A stretch of DNA of 64,000 nt from the NCBI GenBank assembly GCA_029959085.1, contig JARWIR010000002.1, forward strand, positions 32,575,733-32,639,732. The letters are read 5' to 3'. A model generated the notes under the pieces. The model saw only the letters and a program-made list of their open reading frames with translations, ran no database searches and had not been told where the DNA came from. Each line of letters opens with the position of its first letter. Position 1 is the first letter of the stretch. This document shows positions 50,341-62,155 of the stretch, in pieces. The translations under genes and the position numbers were made by a program. This stretch comes from Nemophila menziesii. Its lineage: Eukaryota; Streptophyta; Magnoliopsida; Boraginales; Hydrophyllaceae.

Positions 50341-51831
50341 TGGTGTCGCCTAAGGTGTGATAAAATAATGATATAAATAGGTGCAAATAAACACCCTAAG
50401 CTGAGCACGGTTCTGCAAGTATACAGATCGTATGCAAGTTTTAATGAATAAGTAGAATTCGTTCCTCAGGGACTACGAAGGTTAATAAGAACTTATGCAA
50501 ATATTCAAGTGCAAATAATTAAGCTAGAATAATTATACGCAAGGGTAAAGAAAGAAAGATAGATTTTTATTTGGTTTTTAATAAAGGAAAATTAAACTAA
50601 TAAACTAAATTAAAAGACAGAAAATAAATAAAAGAAAAGAAGATAGTATGAGAGTTTAGCTTGAGTAATTAGCAAGTAATCCCCACTAGTTTTGTCGTTC
50701 TAAATATGTAAGGTATGAATCATGTAGTATTTAAATAGTTTGGTTTCAATTGCGCTAGGTAGTTTCAAATAGGGTTTACCTGTGTCAATAAGAACCTAAG
50801 CAAACTGTTCCTGCAATTGATTAAATAGCAATACACTAAACCATTGACTATCTAGTTAGGCTGATTTGTCAGATCAAACTTTATTCTAGACGTTATATGC
50901 TAATTCTATAGTTAAATATACAGGTTATCTAACTACTATGATGGTAATCCTATATGTTTGCAACCATAAAGAATACAGAATATAAATCCAACACATAAAT
51001 AGAGAAATGAAAACATGAATTCAATCAAATTAGATAGATGTCAACCAAAACTAGGGTTCATACATATACGCTAAAATTCAAGCTAAATTGAATTTAGTTC
51101 ATACTAAAGAAAGAAAAGAAAAGAATTACAAAATTGGAGGTTGAAGAAGACATGATTGATGCACAGCTCCTTCCAGACTTCTCTTCTTGTGTTATAGCTT
51201 CTTCCCGACCTTAAGGTTTGGTTAAGGATGATTTTCTAATGTTAAGAGGCTGTATTTATAGGGTATAGGAAGACCTAATTCGTTTTCTTGAAGGAAATTG
51301 TAAGTAGTGGACTCCTAGCCCAACTCGAATTCGTAGCCCAAAAACATGGAATCAGCCCCTTTTTGTTTTGGTCCTAACAGCTTCAATACTCATCGTTTGA
51401 CGCGTATGAGTAGTCGAAATTCATCGTCTCGGAAAGATCTTCAACTTTGCTCTTGACCGTTTCTCCAGATTCCTCACCGATGTTGAGATATAAGCTGATT
51501 CGCGGTCGTAGGTGCTGGAATTCAGATTTAAGGTAGCTTTTCCTTTTCCATATTTTTAGCTTTTACTTTTTTATCTTCAATTTCCATGTTTATCCTCTTT
51601 CCTTTAGCTCTTAGACTTTGACTTGGACTCTAATTAATTACCATATATCTTTAAAGCTTCACACTAAATAAATAATTAAACCCAATATGCTCTAAAAATA
51701 ATAAATAATCAATTCAAGACACAAAATAGGAAAGTGTACTAAATCATGAGAAAATCGACCTATACTCTAATAAATACGCCTAAAATGATGTCTCAGAAAT
51801 ATATTAAATCATCACAAATGAGGAGACATCA
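50341..51831 (-). mobile_element. Solo LTR O inside element L
   Basis: A 1,491-bp minus LTR, TGGTGTCGCC...GGAGACATCA, flanked by ACCCC at 50336-50340 and 51832-51836, an exact 5-bp duplication. It is nearly the same family member as the 3' LTR of F. Insertion is exactly in the purine tract that precedes the env-like start of L. Confidence 0.92.
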
Positions 51832-52790
51832 ACCCCCAACTCAAAGGTTTGAACACTCTTGAACTACCGTTTGATTATTGATAGATAAGGTATTTTTTGG
51901 GTTAGGAAAGGTGTGAGGATGATGATTCTTCATGTAGGTGTGATGGAATCAAGCTTTGATGATCTAGGTTTAAAGATCTTTGAATTTTTTTTGGAATTTA
52001 TGGTTTTGATTCTTGGATTCTAGGTGTTTAGGAATGAATTGGATATTTGATCCTTGTTTATATGAAGGTAGGGAAGGATTCGTATATGACTCTATGGTTA
52101 TTTGGTGATGTTTTGATGTTAGGTAGAAGTTTTGTGAAGGTTCAATGGTCTTTTAATGGAGTTTGGGACTGAAATTTTTTGTTTTGTGAAGTTAGAGGAG
52201 GCTAGGATTCAGTTTTGCACCTTTAGAGACCTAAAATTTCAAAATTAAGATTTTTAGCCGCCTCTGGGCCAGTATACAGCTCATATGGCCGGTATATCGG
52301 TCAACTCTTGGCTCTGGACCTGATTTTACATACCGTAGTGACGGTTTTGCGCGAATGACGACACGGTTACGGGCCGGCTAGCCGGCCAGAAGGCCAGTAT
52401 TCTGTTCGTAATTCTGTTTACACCATTGGATAGATCTCGAAAAAATACGCGGTTTAGGCTCAATAAAAATTTAATTACGAATTCCGAGCGCAAAGTTATG
52501 GTCTTTCGAAGTTTTCTGGTGTTTCATTTCGCCAAATTTTATCGTTTTTCCTCCCGAACTCGATTTTCTAAGGTACCTGCACATCAAAAATACTTTTACC
52601 TTCCTCATTACTGCAGTATTTATAAAAATTAACTAAACTAAACATAACAACATAAAATATTATGGGATGTCTCCCAGAAGGCACTTTTGTTTAACGTCTT
52701 TCAAACTTAGACGTGTTACCTATATTATTTCTTTTTATAGCCTCCCCAGCAGTGGGTGAGGTGATCAACATTTTCCAATCTAAGTTTGCA
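51832..52790 (-). repeat. Inter-ORF spacer of element L with CCGG palindromes
   Basis: 51832-51846 is the purine tract (minus strand TTTGAGTTGGGGGT). 52250-52400 is GC-richer, with GGCCGGTATATCGGTC-like motifs near 52288, CCGTAGTGACGG at 52333-52344 and the perfect 16-bp palindrome GGCCGGCTAGCCGGCC at 52372-52387. TACTGCAGTAATGAGGAAGG (minus strand) near 52600 matches the equivalent of H. The rest is featureless. Confidence 0.65.
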
Positions 52791-52793
52791 ACT

Positions 52794-53396
52794 CTATATA
52801 GCTTTTATTTCGACCACTCCTGCTGAAATAACTCGAGTGATGAAGTATGGCCCTATCCAAGAACTTTTATGTTTGGAGTTGGGAGATTTCCATGCTACCT
52901 TGTCTCCCACCCTAAACTCAATTTTCTTTTCCATGGTGTCTTGGGGGCTTACATGTTCTGGCTTCTTGGTCACAACTCTGATTGTTGATAGTTCTTGTGA
53001 CTTCTTTTTCTTCTTCTTTCCCAAATCATAGAATGTTTCGGAATCATCTTCAATACGAAGAGTCACGGTTCCCTTATTCTCATTGACTATGGTGTCTCTA
53101 GTGGCTAGGAATGGACGCCCAAGTATGAATAGGACGTTCTTATTTGCTTTATAGTCAAGAATAATAAAATCCGTGGGAATAACAAAGTTACCTACTTTGA
53201 CGATCACGTCCTCGATTACACCCCACGGCTTTGCTGTTGATTGATCTGCATGTTGTAAGGTTACGAATGTCGGTTTCGCATCACTAATACCAATCTTATT
53301 GAATATACTTTTGGGCATGATATTCACACTTGCCCCTAAATCACACATTTCCCTTCCCTGGAATATACCACCTATTTTGATTGCGAGGTTGAAACC
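52794..53396 (-). pseudogene. Protease fused in frame to GPY/F tail (element L)
   Basis: The open frame from 53348 has MCDLGASVNIMPKSIFNKIG, the retropepsin active site with Asp and Gly intact, then ADQSTAKPWGVIEDVIVKVG, FIILDYKANKNVLFILGRPF and FLATRDTIV. It runs on in the same frame through a basic linker into EFRVGDKVAWKSP and SSWIGPYFITRVISAGVVEI, the GPY/F-type module of Ty3/gypsy integrases. The stop is at 52794. RT, RNase H and integrase core, normally some 3 kb between these parts, are absent. One in-frame stop (TGA at 53397-53399) separates it from the gag-pro frame upstream. Confidence 0.85.
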
Positions 53397-54981
53397 TCAA
53401 AGATCTTTAAGCTTTGGTGGTAACTTTCGATGAACTTGTGTAGATATCCCTTCGTTGAGTGGCTTAGTCTTAAATCCTATGAATTTATCTTTATTGGAGA
53501 GTGCCTCCATAAAGAATCGAATATAGACTCGATTTCCTTCCATCGCATAGAGTATAGGGACATTGATTTTCACTTGTTTTAACGTCTCCATACACCTCTC
53601 TTGTTCCTTCTTTGGATAAGCGGGTTTTACGGGATGATAGAAATATAGGGGTGATGGTCTCACTCTGCTTTTCTCTTCCATTGTTGGTGTATCAACCACT
53701 CTTGGCTTTTTAATATCATCATGTTCAACCTCTTCAACCTTATCTTCAACAATTATCTCATCTAAGTTCATCCCATCTACGTTTGATTTGGTTGGTAGAA
53801 CCTCCACTTTACTCGATAGAGATAGTGGTGATTCTTTCATCTTTTCAGCTTGAAGACTATTAATCTTAACCTTGTCGTTAACTTATTGGATCTTCTTCAT
53901 GTTAGAATTTGTACTCTAGGTTAATTGCAAGAGTTGACTTTGCATATGTTCTATGATTGTAGTAAGTCGCATCACATTTTACTCTAAAAGTTGATTATGT
54001 TGTTTCAGATCTTGATTCTGTTGTTGCAGGCTTTGTACTACAGATGCATCGATCTTTGACTCAAGTTTGCTCATATTGTCCTTTGAGAAGTTTATGAATT
54101 GACTAATAGTCTCTTTTAACTCAATGATATCTTCTTGAGGACGTGATGGAGCTTGACTTCCATTGTACGCATTGTAGCCCGGTAGTTAATTAGCTTGATT
54201 TTCATAGGCTTGTTCTTGCAGACATAGTTGTTGAGGTGGCACTTGGATGCTTTTCTCAACTGTTATAGAAAGTTGTTGTATTTGATCTTGCAAGCTTGAA
54301 AACCTCGCCTCTGTATCAATTTTAGTGATAGAGTTTGTGATTGTGGCCAACTCATGTTGGTCTCGATAATTCTTTCCATACCAGTCTTTGCTTCTTTCGG
54401 ATCCATAGAGACAAAACTACCATGACCCATATCATCTACTCTCATCCTTGACTCTGCATTGAGTCCTTGATAGATCATGGCTAATTGTAATTTTGGCGTG
54501 TATCCGTGTAGTGGACATCTTGTCAACTTTCTGTGAAATCTGGTCCATGCTTCGCCAACACTCTCCCCGGCTTCTTGTAAGAAATTCATAAGCTCCAATT
54601 GTTCCTTCTCTCACATACTTGTAGGATAAAATTGATCAAGGAATCTTGCTTGAAGCTTGTACCAATTTGTTATTAGCTCGAGAGGTTGATCATTTAACCA
54701 ATCGCTTGCTTTCCCGGTCAAGAAAATTTGAAACATTAAATAACACATCTATTCTTGCCTAACACCTTCAGTAATGTAGGCATCATAGAATTGCATGAAT
54801 TTCTGAACAGATCGGACCGGATCTTTATGTGTATCACCACTATATTTCCCATAGCTTGCGAATTGATTAATCAAGTCAAATCGAGATTGAATCGAACGGC
54901 TTGAATAATTGAAAGGAGATTCCCAATGGGTTGCACTTGGAATGGGCCAGGAAAGCCTAGCTCTAACCGTTTATTAGCCAT
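53397..54981 (-). pseudogene. gag and gag-pro linker of element L
   Basis: ATG at 54979-54981 begins MANKRLELGFPGPF. The gag domain follows (FASYGKYSGDTHKDPVRSVQ, KFMQFYDAYITEGV, LTGKASDWLNDQPLELITNW, EAGESVGEAWTRFHRKLTRC, GHGSFVSMDPKEAKTGMERI). No CCHC knuckle of the kind in E and G is visible. A Gln-rich coiled-coil-like stretch lies near 54020-53930. The linker 53840-53397 (NLDEIIVEDKVEEVEHDDIK, YHPVKPAYPKKEQERCMETL, KQVKINVPILYAM) is open. In-frame stops near 54749, 54617, 53975, 53921 and 53883 disable it. Confidence 0.8.
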
Positions 54982-55085
54982 CTAAAAACCTGGTAAAGAC
55001 AAAAAAACAAAAAGAACAAGTAAGACTGAAAACAAATAAAAACTTATACACTAAATCAGCACAAATAGACTAACTTAAAGATAAC

Positions 55086-55103
55086 TCCCCGGCAGCGGCG
55101 CCA
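55086..55103 (-). promoter_or_regulatory. Primer-binding site, tRNA-Asp (element L)
   Basis: Same 18-mer as in C (minus strand TGGCGCCGCTGCCGGGGA), six bases from the LTR. Confidence 0.9.
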
Positions 55104-55109
55104 ATAACT

Positions 55110-56643
55110 TGGTGGGGGCAAAAGTGTGATAAATAACCGACTACCACGAGAAACTCACTGCAAGTATTACAGATCGTTTGCAAGTTTAGTTGATAAGAAA
55201 AGTTCGTTCGCAGGGATTTAATCTGTTAGATATACTTGTATTCAATAAGCTTAGAAGTAATCAGATGTTTAGATTAAAAAATAATAAAATGAATAGTTAT
55301 CAGATGTGAAATAATAAATAAGAATGCAGATAAATAGATATAAATATAAGTCAGATATATTAGGGTTACTAATATGAGCCTATCTTACTAATTTGTTATT
55401 CTAACCTTAAGGGTGAAGTGAGCATTATATATTAACCGCGATTCTAAATTCTTCCTAACCCCCGTCAAGGTGGACTTAGGTGAAACCTCTCCACTACCAG
55501 GGGACTTGGGTAAGGGTACCTAGAGTAATGATTGGTGGTTAAATCAAACCTTTATGGCTATCTAGTTAGGCAAGCCCGTCAGGATCACTACCGCACACTT
55601 GACGATTATGTGGTGTTGTCAATAATTGAATCCCCTTCCGGGTGTTAACTCAATTACTAAGGATAGTCCTAAGATTGGAAAAATATATGGCTGGAAACAA
55701 TAAGTCAAAACACACGATACAAATATACACCAAGCTCAAATCAATCAAAACAACAAATAGTATTATGGAATGTAAGACAAAAAATTAACCCAACAATTAA
55801 TAGTAAAACTTACTGAATAAAAGTTTAGAAATATGGTGAAGTCACAAATTTATAGCTAACTATCCTAAATATAGAGAAGAAGAGATGTAGAAGAGGAGTT
55901 TGTCACTCTCCAACTTCTTCCTTCTTGTCTTCCTCTACAAGTCAGCTTGCTTCTCTAGATGATAAACTTGGTACTAAGGATTAATATTCAAGCAAAGATT
56001 AATATTTGGCTCAGAACTGAGCAAGAACATGTTTACAATAGTTAAAGGGTGTATTTATAGGAGTTTAGGAAGCGCTAGATCGGATTTCTTGGAGTAGAAG
56101 GCAAGCAATTGGACTCCTTTTCCAAAATCAAATTCGTTTCCTAAAATATTGGAGATAAGGTAAACTGCTGTTGTCTTGTTTTGCTTGTAACTTCTTCGTC
56201 GTTTCTCTGATTTTTGCCTACTTTATATAACAACGTCCGGGTCGAAAAGATCTACACTTATTCTTTTGATTGATCTTCCAATTTCCTAGACAATTTTGAG
56301 TTATTTTCACTTTAGTGGACGTGGCTTCAGAATTTCAGATTTACTTGACAACTTTTGCATTTTTATTTTATCACTACTTCCTTTTATTTCCAATTTCCAT
56401 CAATATGTTCTTTCGTTTATCTCTTAGAATTGATCTTGCATCTAATTAATTACCATATATATTTAAATGTTTACATCAACATGCAAATTGAACCAAATAT
56501 GCTCTAAAAATAATAAATCATCAAATCAAGACAAAAAATAAGAAATTATCAAAATATGAATAAAAATCTATAATTAATTAACCATAAACACCTAAAATGA
56601 TGCCTCCAACCTAGATTATTATATAACAAATAGGTAGACATCA
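55110..56643 (-). repeat. 5' LTR of element L
   Basis: TGGTGGGGGCAAAAGTGTG...GGTAGACATCA, 1,534 bp. TATTTATA at 56052-56059 (minus strand TATAAATA). GC motifs CCCCGTCAAGG near 55460, CCCGTCAGGATC near 55586 and CCCCTTCCGGGTG near 55632. Confidence 0.92.
56052..56059 (-). promoter_or_regulatory. LTR TATA box (element L 5' LTR)
   Basis: TATAAATA on the minus strand, in the sequence GTTTAGGAAG-flanked U3/R area. Confidence 0.5.
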
Positions 56644-56648
56644 ATAAG
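56644..56648. repeat. Target-site duplication of L, right copy
   Basis: ATAAG, matching 46975-46979. Confidence 0.9.
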
Positions 56649-57710
56649 CTTCTCTTTGAAATCCTGAAATGTCGTCATATAAGCTTCATTAGAATGGAAT
56701 TTGGTGTCGTTATCAAGTAAGTTTCATAACAGCTTGGTGATTTTGGAAAAATCCTTGATGAAACGACGTGAGAATCCAGCATGACCCAAGAAACTTCTTA
56801 CCCCTTTAACAGAATTAGGAGATGAAAGAGTCTTGATCACTTCTATCTTTGCACGATCAACCTCCAAACCTGCACCCTTATGCGCCAACACTATTCCCTT
56901 ACGAACCATGAAGTGACATTTCTCCCAGTTCAACACTAAATCAGTTTCCTTACAGTGAATTCAGACCTTTTCTAGATTCTGCAAACAATCATCGAACATC
57001 ACCAAAAAAACCAAAAAATCATCCATAAATACCTCAATGAATCGATCAATCATATCCCAGAGTAATAACATCATACACCTATGGAAAGTGGCAGGTGCAT
57101 TGCATAATCTAAATGGCATCCTTCGATAAGAAAAGGTGACAAAGGGACATGTAAAAGTGGTCTTGTGATGGTCTTCAAGGTCTACGCATATCTAATTGAA
57201 CCCTGAATACCCATCACGAAATCAATAATACTCTCTTCCTGCTAACTTATCTAATATCTGGTCAATGAACGGAAGAGGAAAATTATCTTTTCTGGTGGCC
57301 TTGTTCAACTTACGATAATCCATACACACTCTCAAACCAAGAAAAGCCCTCGAGGTATAGCTTGATTCTGATCATTCAGGATAGTAGTGATACCACCCTT
57401 CTTTGGTATGCATTGAACTGGACTCACCCATTTGCTACTAGATATAGGAAAGATGATACCCGCATCTAGTAACTTGATTACTTCCTTTCTCACCACCTCC
57501 TTTATCACTGGAATCATCCTTCTTTGTCCTTCAAATGAGCGTGTTCTTTTATCCTCCAGAATAATCTTGTATTGACAAATGGTTTGACTAATACCCTTGA
57601 TATCAGCAACAGTCCACCCAATTGCCTCTTTGTTAGCTCGTAACACACGCAACAGTTTATCTTCTTGTGGACCTTTTAAGTTTGATGAAACAATAATAGG
57701 TGAAGTATTA
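56649..57710 (-). pseudogene. Reverse transcriptase of element E, interrupted by L
   Basis: Frame 57652-57332 has MRVLRANKEAIGWTVADIKG, VVRKEVIKLLDAGIIFPISS, KWVSPVQCIPKKGG. Further downstream in other frames are [22 protein letters not shown] sequence near 57260 and FMDDF near 57020 (the YxDD box). Frame 56936-56724 has LNWEKCHFMVRKGIVLAHKG and FLGHAGFSRRFIKDFSKI. It ends at the ATAAG duplication and continues at 46974 as RNase H. Several frame changes. Confidence 0.88.
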
Positions 57711-58690
57711 ATAGTACCCTAAATAAGCATATCTCACGTGTGATAGAAGCGGTTTCTCCTCGAGTTTTGGAGGAAATTCGATAGATTGTTTATTTGGAGG
57801 TTCAATCACCCCCGATTCTCTCACTGGTTCATAGGAAAGAAGCCTAGGCTTTGCATTCTCAGAGTTTAGAGCTGCCACCGTTTTGGCAATCTCTTCCATC
57901 ATCTCAGGTAAGTCAAGTGTTATGGTAGCCTGTAAGATATCATCAAAATTCATCTCTTCAAATACCTCTTGTGTAGCCTGGTCAATCGCATCAATTTGGA
58001 AACAATCATCCCTAGAATCAGGAAACTTCATTACCCTAAACACGTTGAACTTTACGTCCTCGTTTTGGACATGCATGATCAATTCTCTATTCTCTACATC
58101 AATAAGAGTATGCCCCATATCTAAGAATGGTCTTCCCAATATGATGGGGGATATTCCTATCCGCGTCGTAGTCAAGTATAATGAAATCACACTGAAAAAT
58201 AAAACTACATGCCTTAACGAGCACATCTTCCACTTTTCCCTCTTGATGAGCGAGGGATCTATTAGCCATTTTCAAGACCACGGTGGTTGGATATTCATTC
58301 CCAGTCTTCAACTTCTCATAAATCGATCTTGGCATGAGATTAATACTTGCAACCAAATCACACAGAGCTCGCCCATGCCACTCCTCACCAATGGATTTAG
58401 GAATTTTAAAACTCCCAAGATCAAGTAGTTTGGATGGCAACTTACTCTGGAAAATAGCATTGCACTCCTCTCGAAAACCAACCATTTCTCCCTCAAGGTA
58501 TCTTCGCTTGTTGGTGATTGCTTCTTTTAGGAGTTTCACGTACTTTGGCATTCCACAGATGGAATCCGTGAACGGAAAATTGATATTGAGCTTACTCGCC
58601 ATGTTCATGAATTTCTGGTAATCTTTCAAATCTACTTTCTTTTGAACTCTTGAGGGGAATGGTGGAGGTGGGCGGTTCTCTACCACTACA
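57711..58690 (-). pseudogene. Aspartic protease and linkers of element E
   Basis: Frame 58686-58099 has a Pro-rich lead (RPPPPFPSRVQKKVD), FMNMASKLNINFPFTDSICG, then the active site as ALCDLVASINLMPRSIYEKL. The catalytic Asp is kept but the glycine of DLGAS is Val. It continues VLKMANRSLAHQEGKVEDVL and FIILDYDADRN. The frame changes near 58100 to ILGRPFLDMGHTLIDVENRE and an acidic linker (LPEMMEEIAKTVAALNSEN). Confidence 0.85.
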
Positions 58691-60345
58691 TTGTATTTCT
58701 TCTTCTATTTATCTTGAATTTTCTCCACCTCATCTTCAACTTCAACTGGTTCACCTTCTTTCTCCACCATATCCTTTACCGTTTTAGTTTTAACAATTAA
58801 TTCTATTATCTTTTATAATGGGAAGGGCGGTGGTGGTAATTGCTTACCGCTTCTGAGCGCAATAGCATTACAATCTTCTCTCTGTCTTGGAAGTTTGGTG
58901 TCACTTAGGAGTTTCCCTTGTAGACGCTGATTTAGCTGCTTTTCCATATGAGCTACTTGAATTTCTAATATCTTGAACGCGACACTTTGTTCGTTAAATT
59001 TGGCATTGAAATATTGTTGTTCTTGTTGCGTTGTCTGTGTAATAGAGATGAGCGTTTGTAAAGACTGTTGAACATCCAATGCACCTCTTGAGATTGAGTG
59101 GATAAGGATTTCTAATTTGGATTATATGCATAAGCATCTTGAATAGGTTGTCTCTGGGTTTGGTTTCCGTACTGTTGTCCCCCTTGGTAGTTATTCTATG
59201 GTCTCGGTTGATAGTTATTTCCTTGGGGTTGTGGTTGATAAGCATAAGTTGGATTTGCAACCGCATTTGGATTCGAGTATTGGAAACCCGGATGGTTTCC
59301 TGTTTGGTTGAAAACCTTGACCTCCTGAATTTTAGTTCCCTCGGTTGGAAACAAACATTACGGATTCTAGATTACTTTGACAATTCCCCCATTCATGATC
59401 CTGTACTCTACAATTTGAACATCCATATATCTCATGAGTAGCATTCACTTCAACTCTTCTACCTGTAAAACCTTCCTTAACAGCCAAAGTAAGTTGTTTT
59501 AATTGCTGTTCGAACGTGGTCTTCAACTTGTTCGCTATTGCAGAAAACTTCTCATCTATTACATTTCCACTGTCTCGATGTACTATACCTCGGGTTGGTG
59601 TTCTCATGGTTTTCCACCCCTATCTTATTCTTCACTGTTATGTGTAATATTATTTTTGCATGGTGTGGCAGCACTATCAAGAATCCTCCTCCACATAGCA
59701 GATCTAGATCTTTTCTTGAACTCCCATCCAGGCCTTTATAGAAAATAGACAATTGTTGCTCTACGGAATAGCCAAGATCTAGAACTCATCTTAAGGCTAT
59801 CTGAAATCTTGTCCAACATGTGCCTAGTAGTTCGTCCTGCTCTTGACTGAATGGTGTTAACACTAGTTATGCGTTCAACCTCATGTTTCTCGGATAGTAA
59901 CGGTCAAAGAATGTTGTCTTTCATTCATCCGAATTAGTGATTCGATCCCGTGGTTGTTGATCATGCCATTCACTAGCTCCATCTATGACGAAAAATTGAA
60001 AATTAAGGAAATACATTTGTACTCGTGTCACTCCTTGCATAATGTACACATCGCTTATCTGCATGAACTTCTGTACTGCTCGAATTGCGTCTTTCCCAGC
60101 CACTCCTCGGAAGTTTCTGAAGTCTCGGAATTGACTCAACATACCTGGATTGGGATTGAATCTAGCAAATTGAATATCTGGAGGCCCTACACCAAATTCC
60201 TGCGCTCGGAACGGTTGTTATTCTCGCGCTTGCACGAACCATGGATCGTATATTATTTGTTGTTGAGCATTTACTACAGGTAGGCGTTAAACTGCTTGGT
60301 TTTGACTTTCTTGATTCTATGGGATTACAGGGTTCCCATGCTTCT
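58691..60345 (-). pseudogene. gag of element E
   Basis: From about 60345 it reads in pieces HGNPVI, YDPWFVQ, EFGVGPPDIQFARFNPNPGM, LSQFRDFRNFRGVAGKDAIR, AVQKFMQISDVYIMQGV, FFVIDGASEW (the Athila gag domain). Then come STFYKGLDGSSRKDLD-like CIFYKGLDGSSRKDLDLLCG and a zinc knuckle CSNCRVQDHEWGNC (C-x2-C-x4-H-x4-C) near 59400. A Gln-rich segment and LNQRLQGKLLSDTKLPRQRE lead to the protease linker at 58813. Many frame breaks and stops. Confidence 0.8.
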
Positions 60346-60568
60346 CATCTTCCACCTAAATATTGTTGTTGTTTAGCGCGACCATTTCTTTTTCTTACTT
60401 ACGTCTTTCTCTTTCCCTTTTCCAATAAGCTCTGAGTAACGCCTCAGTATCCCAGGACGTGCACCATAATCTAAGAGAACTGACAAGAAAAAAACAAAAA
60501 AAAATCGTAAAACAGAAAATAACAACTAATTCTACTAAAAGGATTAACACCGAGGTCACACGCTGCAA

Positions 60569-60586
60569 TCCCTAACAACGGCACCA
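60569..60586 (-). promoter_or_regulatory. Decayed primer-binding site, tRNA-Asp (element E)
   Basis: Plus strand TCCCTAACAACGGCACCA against the tRNA-Asp end TCCCCGGCAACGGCGCCA. All four differences are C-to-T or G-to-A transitions, as expected from decay of methylated cytosines. Confidence 0.85.
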
Positions 60587-60592
60587 AAAACT

Positions 60593-62155
60593 TGGTGGTT
60601 CATAAAGTGTGATAAAAATCAACCCTAAAGAAGATACACGACTACCACAAGTGTACGGTTGTCCAAGTAATAAGTACGTAAAAACGGGATAAATCGTCTC
60701 CACATGGATTGTGAGGTGAAAACAGTAGTGTTTAAACATAAATAGAATTAATTGTGATGCAAAGTAAATAAAAGATAATTAAAGATATGTTTGTTTGGTT
60801 TTTTATGAAAAAATTTAATGTAAGAAATTAAATTAACTAGATTAAATGAAAAGACAATAAAGTAAAGACTAAAAGGTAATGCTGAGAGGTAAACTTGAGT
60901 CTCGCTAGGGATCCATCTAAGTTCATATATCTAATATTTCCGTTGAAGGGTCAAGTTAGTAATTCTATATTATCCGGGACTCTAAAATCTCCTAACTCTC
61001 ATCAGGGTAGACTTAGAAGCTATCCTACAGTATTACAAACCCCGTCAGGGCGATTATAAGCTACGTTTGGATTATTAAGAAAATTACTTAATTGGCTACA
61101 CGGTTAGTCAAGCCCATCGGGATCAATGACGAAAACCATGCGTCTATTATTTAGTTTAGTAATTAAACCCCCCCCCCCCCCCCAGATGATTACCGTCACT
61201 AGTGAATAGCTAAATTACTCATACCTATTTCTAATTGGCCAAATTAAAAACAATAAACAAGCATGAAATAATAGTCAATATGAAATACCTAACTTGAATT
61301 AAATTAAAACACAATCCCAAACTCGAAAGTATTAAATATATTAAACTTGGGCTTAACCCATTACGCGGTTTTCAAGTATAAAAGTGTTTAGCTCATATTC
61401 GAATTAAAAATAGAAAAGAAATTAATCAAATACATGTTTCCTAAAAACAGAAATAAAAGATAAAACCTAATTAAAGGATTGATCGGAGCTGTTGGTTGGA
61501 AAAAGAAGTTCTCCAGCTTCAGCCCTTGCCTCTGCCTTCAGGAATATGGAATAAAATTAAGTGTATGTGAAAGGTACTGATTAATGAGGCTTGGGATGTC
61601 TTATATAGAGCTTAAAGATGGATTGGGCCCCTATTACACTTAATTAAATAAATTAGGGCCCAAGTCCATTTTGCGATCCCGCAACTGCTAGACACACTTT
61701 AGTAAAACATGTGTAACTTTCGCACTGTATGTCAAAATCACCTGATTCCACTTCCTATGTGACACGAACAAAGAGGTGGACACTTTTCATTTGAACCACC
61801 GAATCTGCATTATTTAGGCTCGGAGAATCCAATAAGTGAAAACTTCCTCAATCTGAAATTTCTTCTCCTTTACTAAAGTAGTGTCTTTTGCTCTCTTAAC
61901 CTTTCCTTTTGCACTCGGACTTCAAACTTCCCTTCTTATCTTTATCTTGGTGCCTTATAGCAACCATGTACCTAATAACATCATACTAAACACGCAAATT
62001 AATGCACAAAAACTCTAAAAGTAACAATGTTTTGATTCTGAAGGTAGAAAGTGCAATATAGAAAAATATGCTCAAATGTCTATCTACTAAGTCCAATTTC
62101 TACCTAAAATGATGTCTCCTAATGGTATATATTTATCAGAAAAAATGAGACATCA
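60593..62155 (-). repeat. 5' LTR of element E
   Basis: TGGTGGTTCATAAAG...ATGAGACATCA, 1,563 bp. CTTATATAGAGC near 61602 is the likely TATA region (minus strand CTATATAAG). It includes a run of 16 C (61168-61183). Its right flank is the interrupted LTR of G. Confidence 0.88.
61168..61183. repeat. (C)16 homopolymer in LTR
   Basis: Sixteen consecutive C, expanded from the AAACCCCCCC motif present in other LTRs of the window (14508, 17268, 26493). Confidence 0.95.

Larger units (their letters stand above)
46980..56643 (-). mobile_element. Complete non-autonomous Athila-type element L
   Basis: 9,664 bp with both LTRs, tRNA-Asp primer site, gag, protease, GPY/F-type tail, spacer, env-like relic, 3' UTR and polypurine tract, flanked by exact ATAAG duplications in the pol gene of E. 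RT, RNase H and the integrase catalytic core are absent, and the protease runs in frame into the integrase-type tail. Solo LTR O adds 1.5 kb inside it, so L itself is about 8.2 kb. Confidence 0.92.
38226..62155 (-). mobile_element. Athila-type element E (hosts F, L and O)
   Basis: A minus element inside the LTR of G. It has a 5' LTR (60593-62155), primer site, gag, protease, RT, RNase H, integrase, spacer, env-like relic, 3' UTR, polypurine tract and a truncated 3' LTR (38226-39251). The RT and RNase H are separated by element L. The integrase end and spacer are separated by element F, with a deletion. The two LTRs agree in long stretches (for example around 38641 and 61551), supporting one element. 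The 3' LTR end and the left flank are lost at 38225. Confidence 0.8.
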
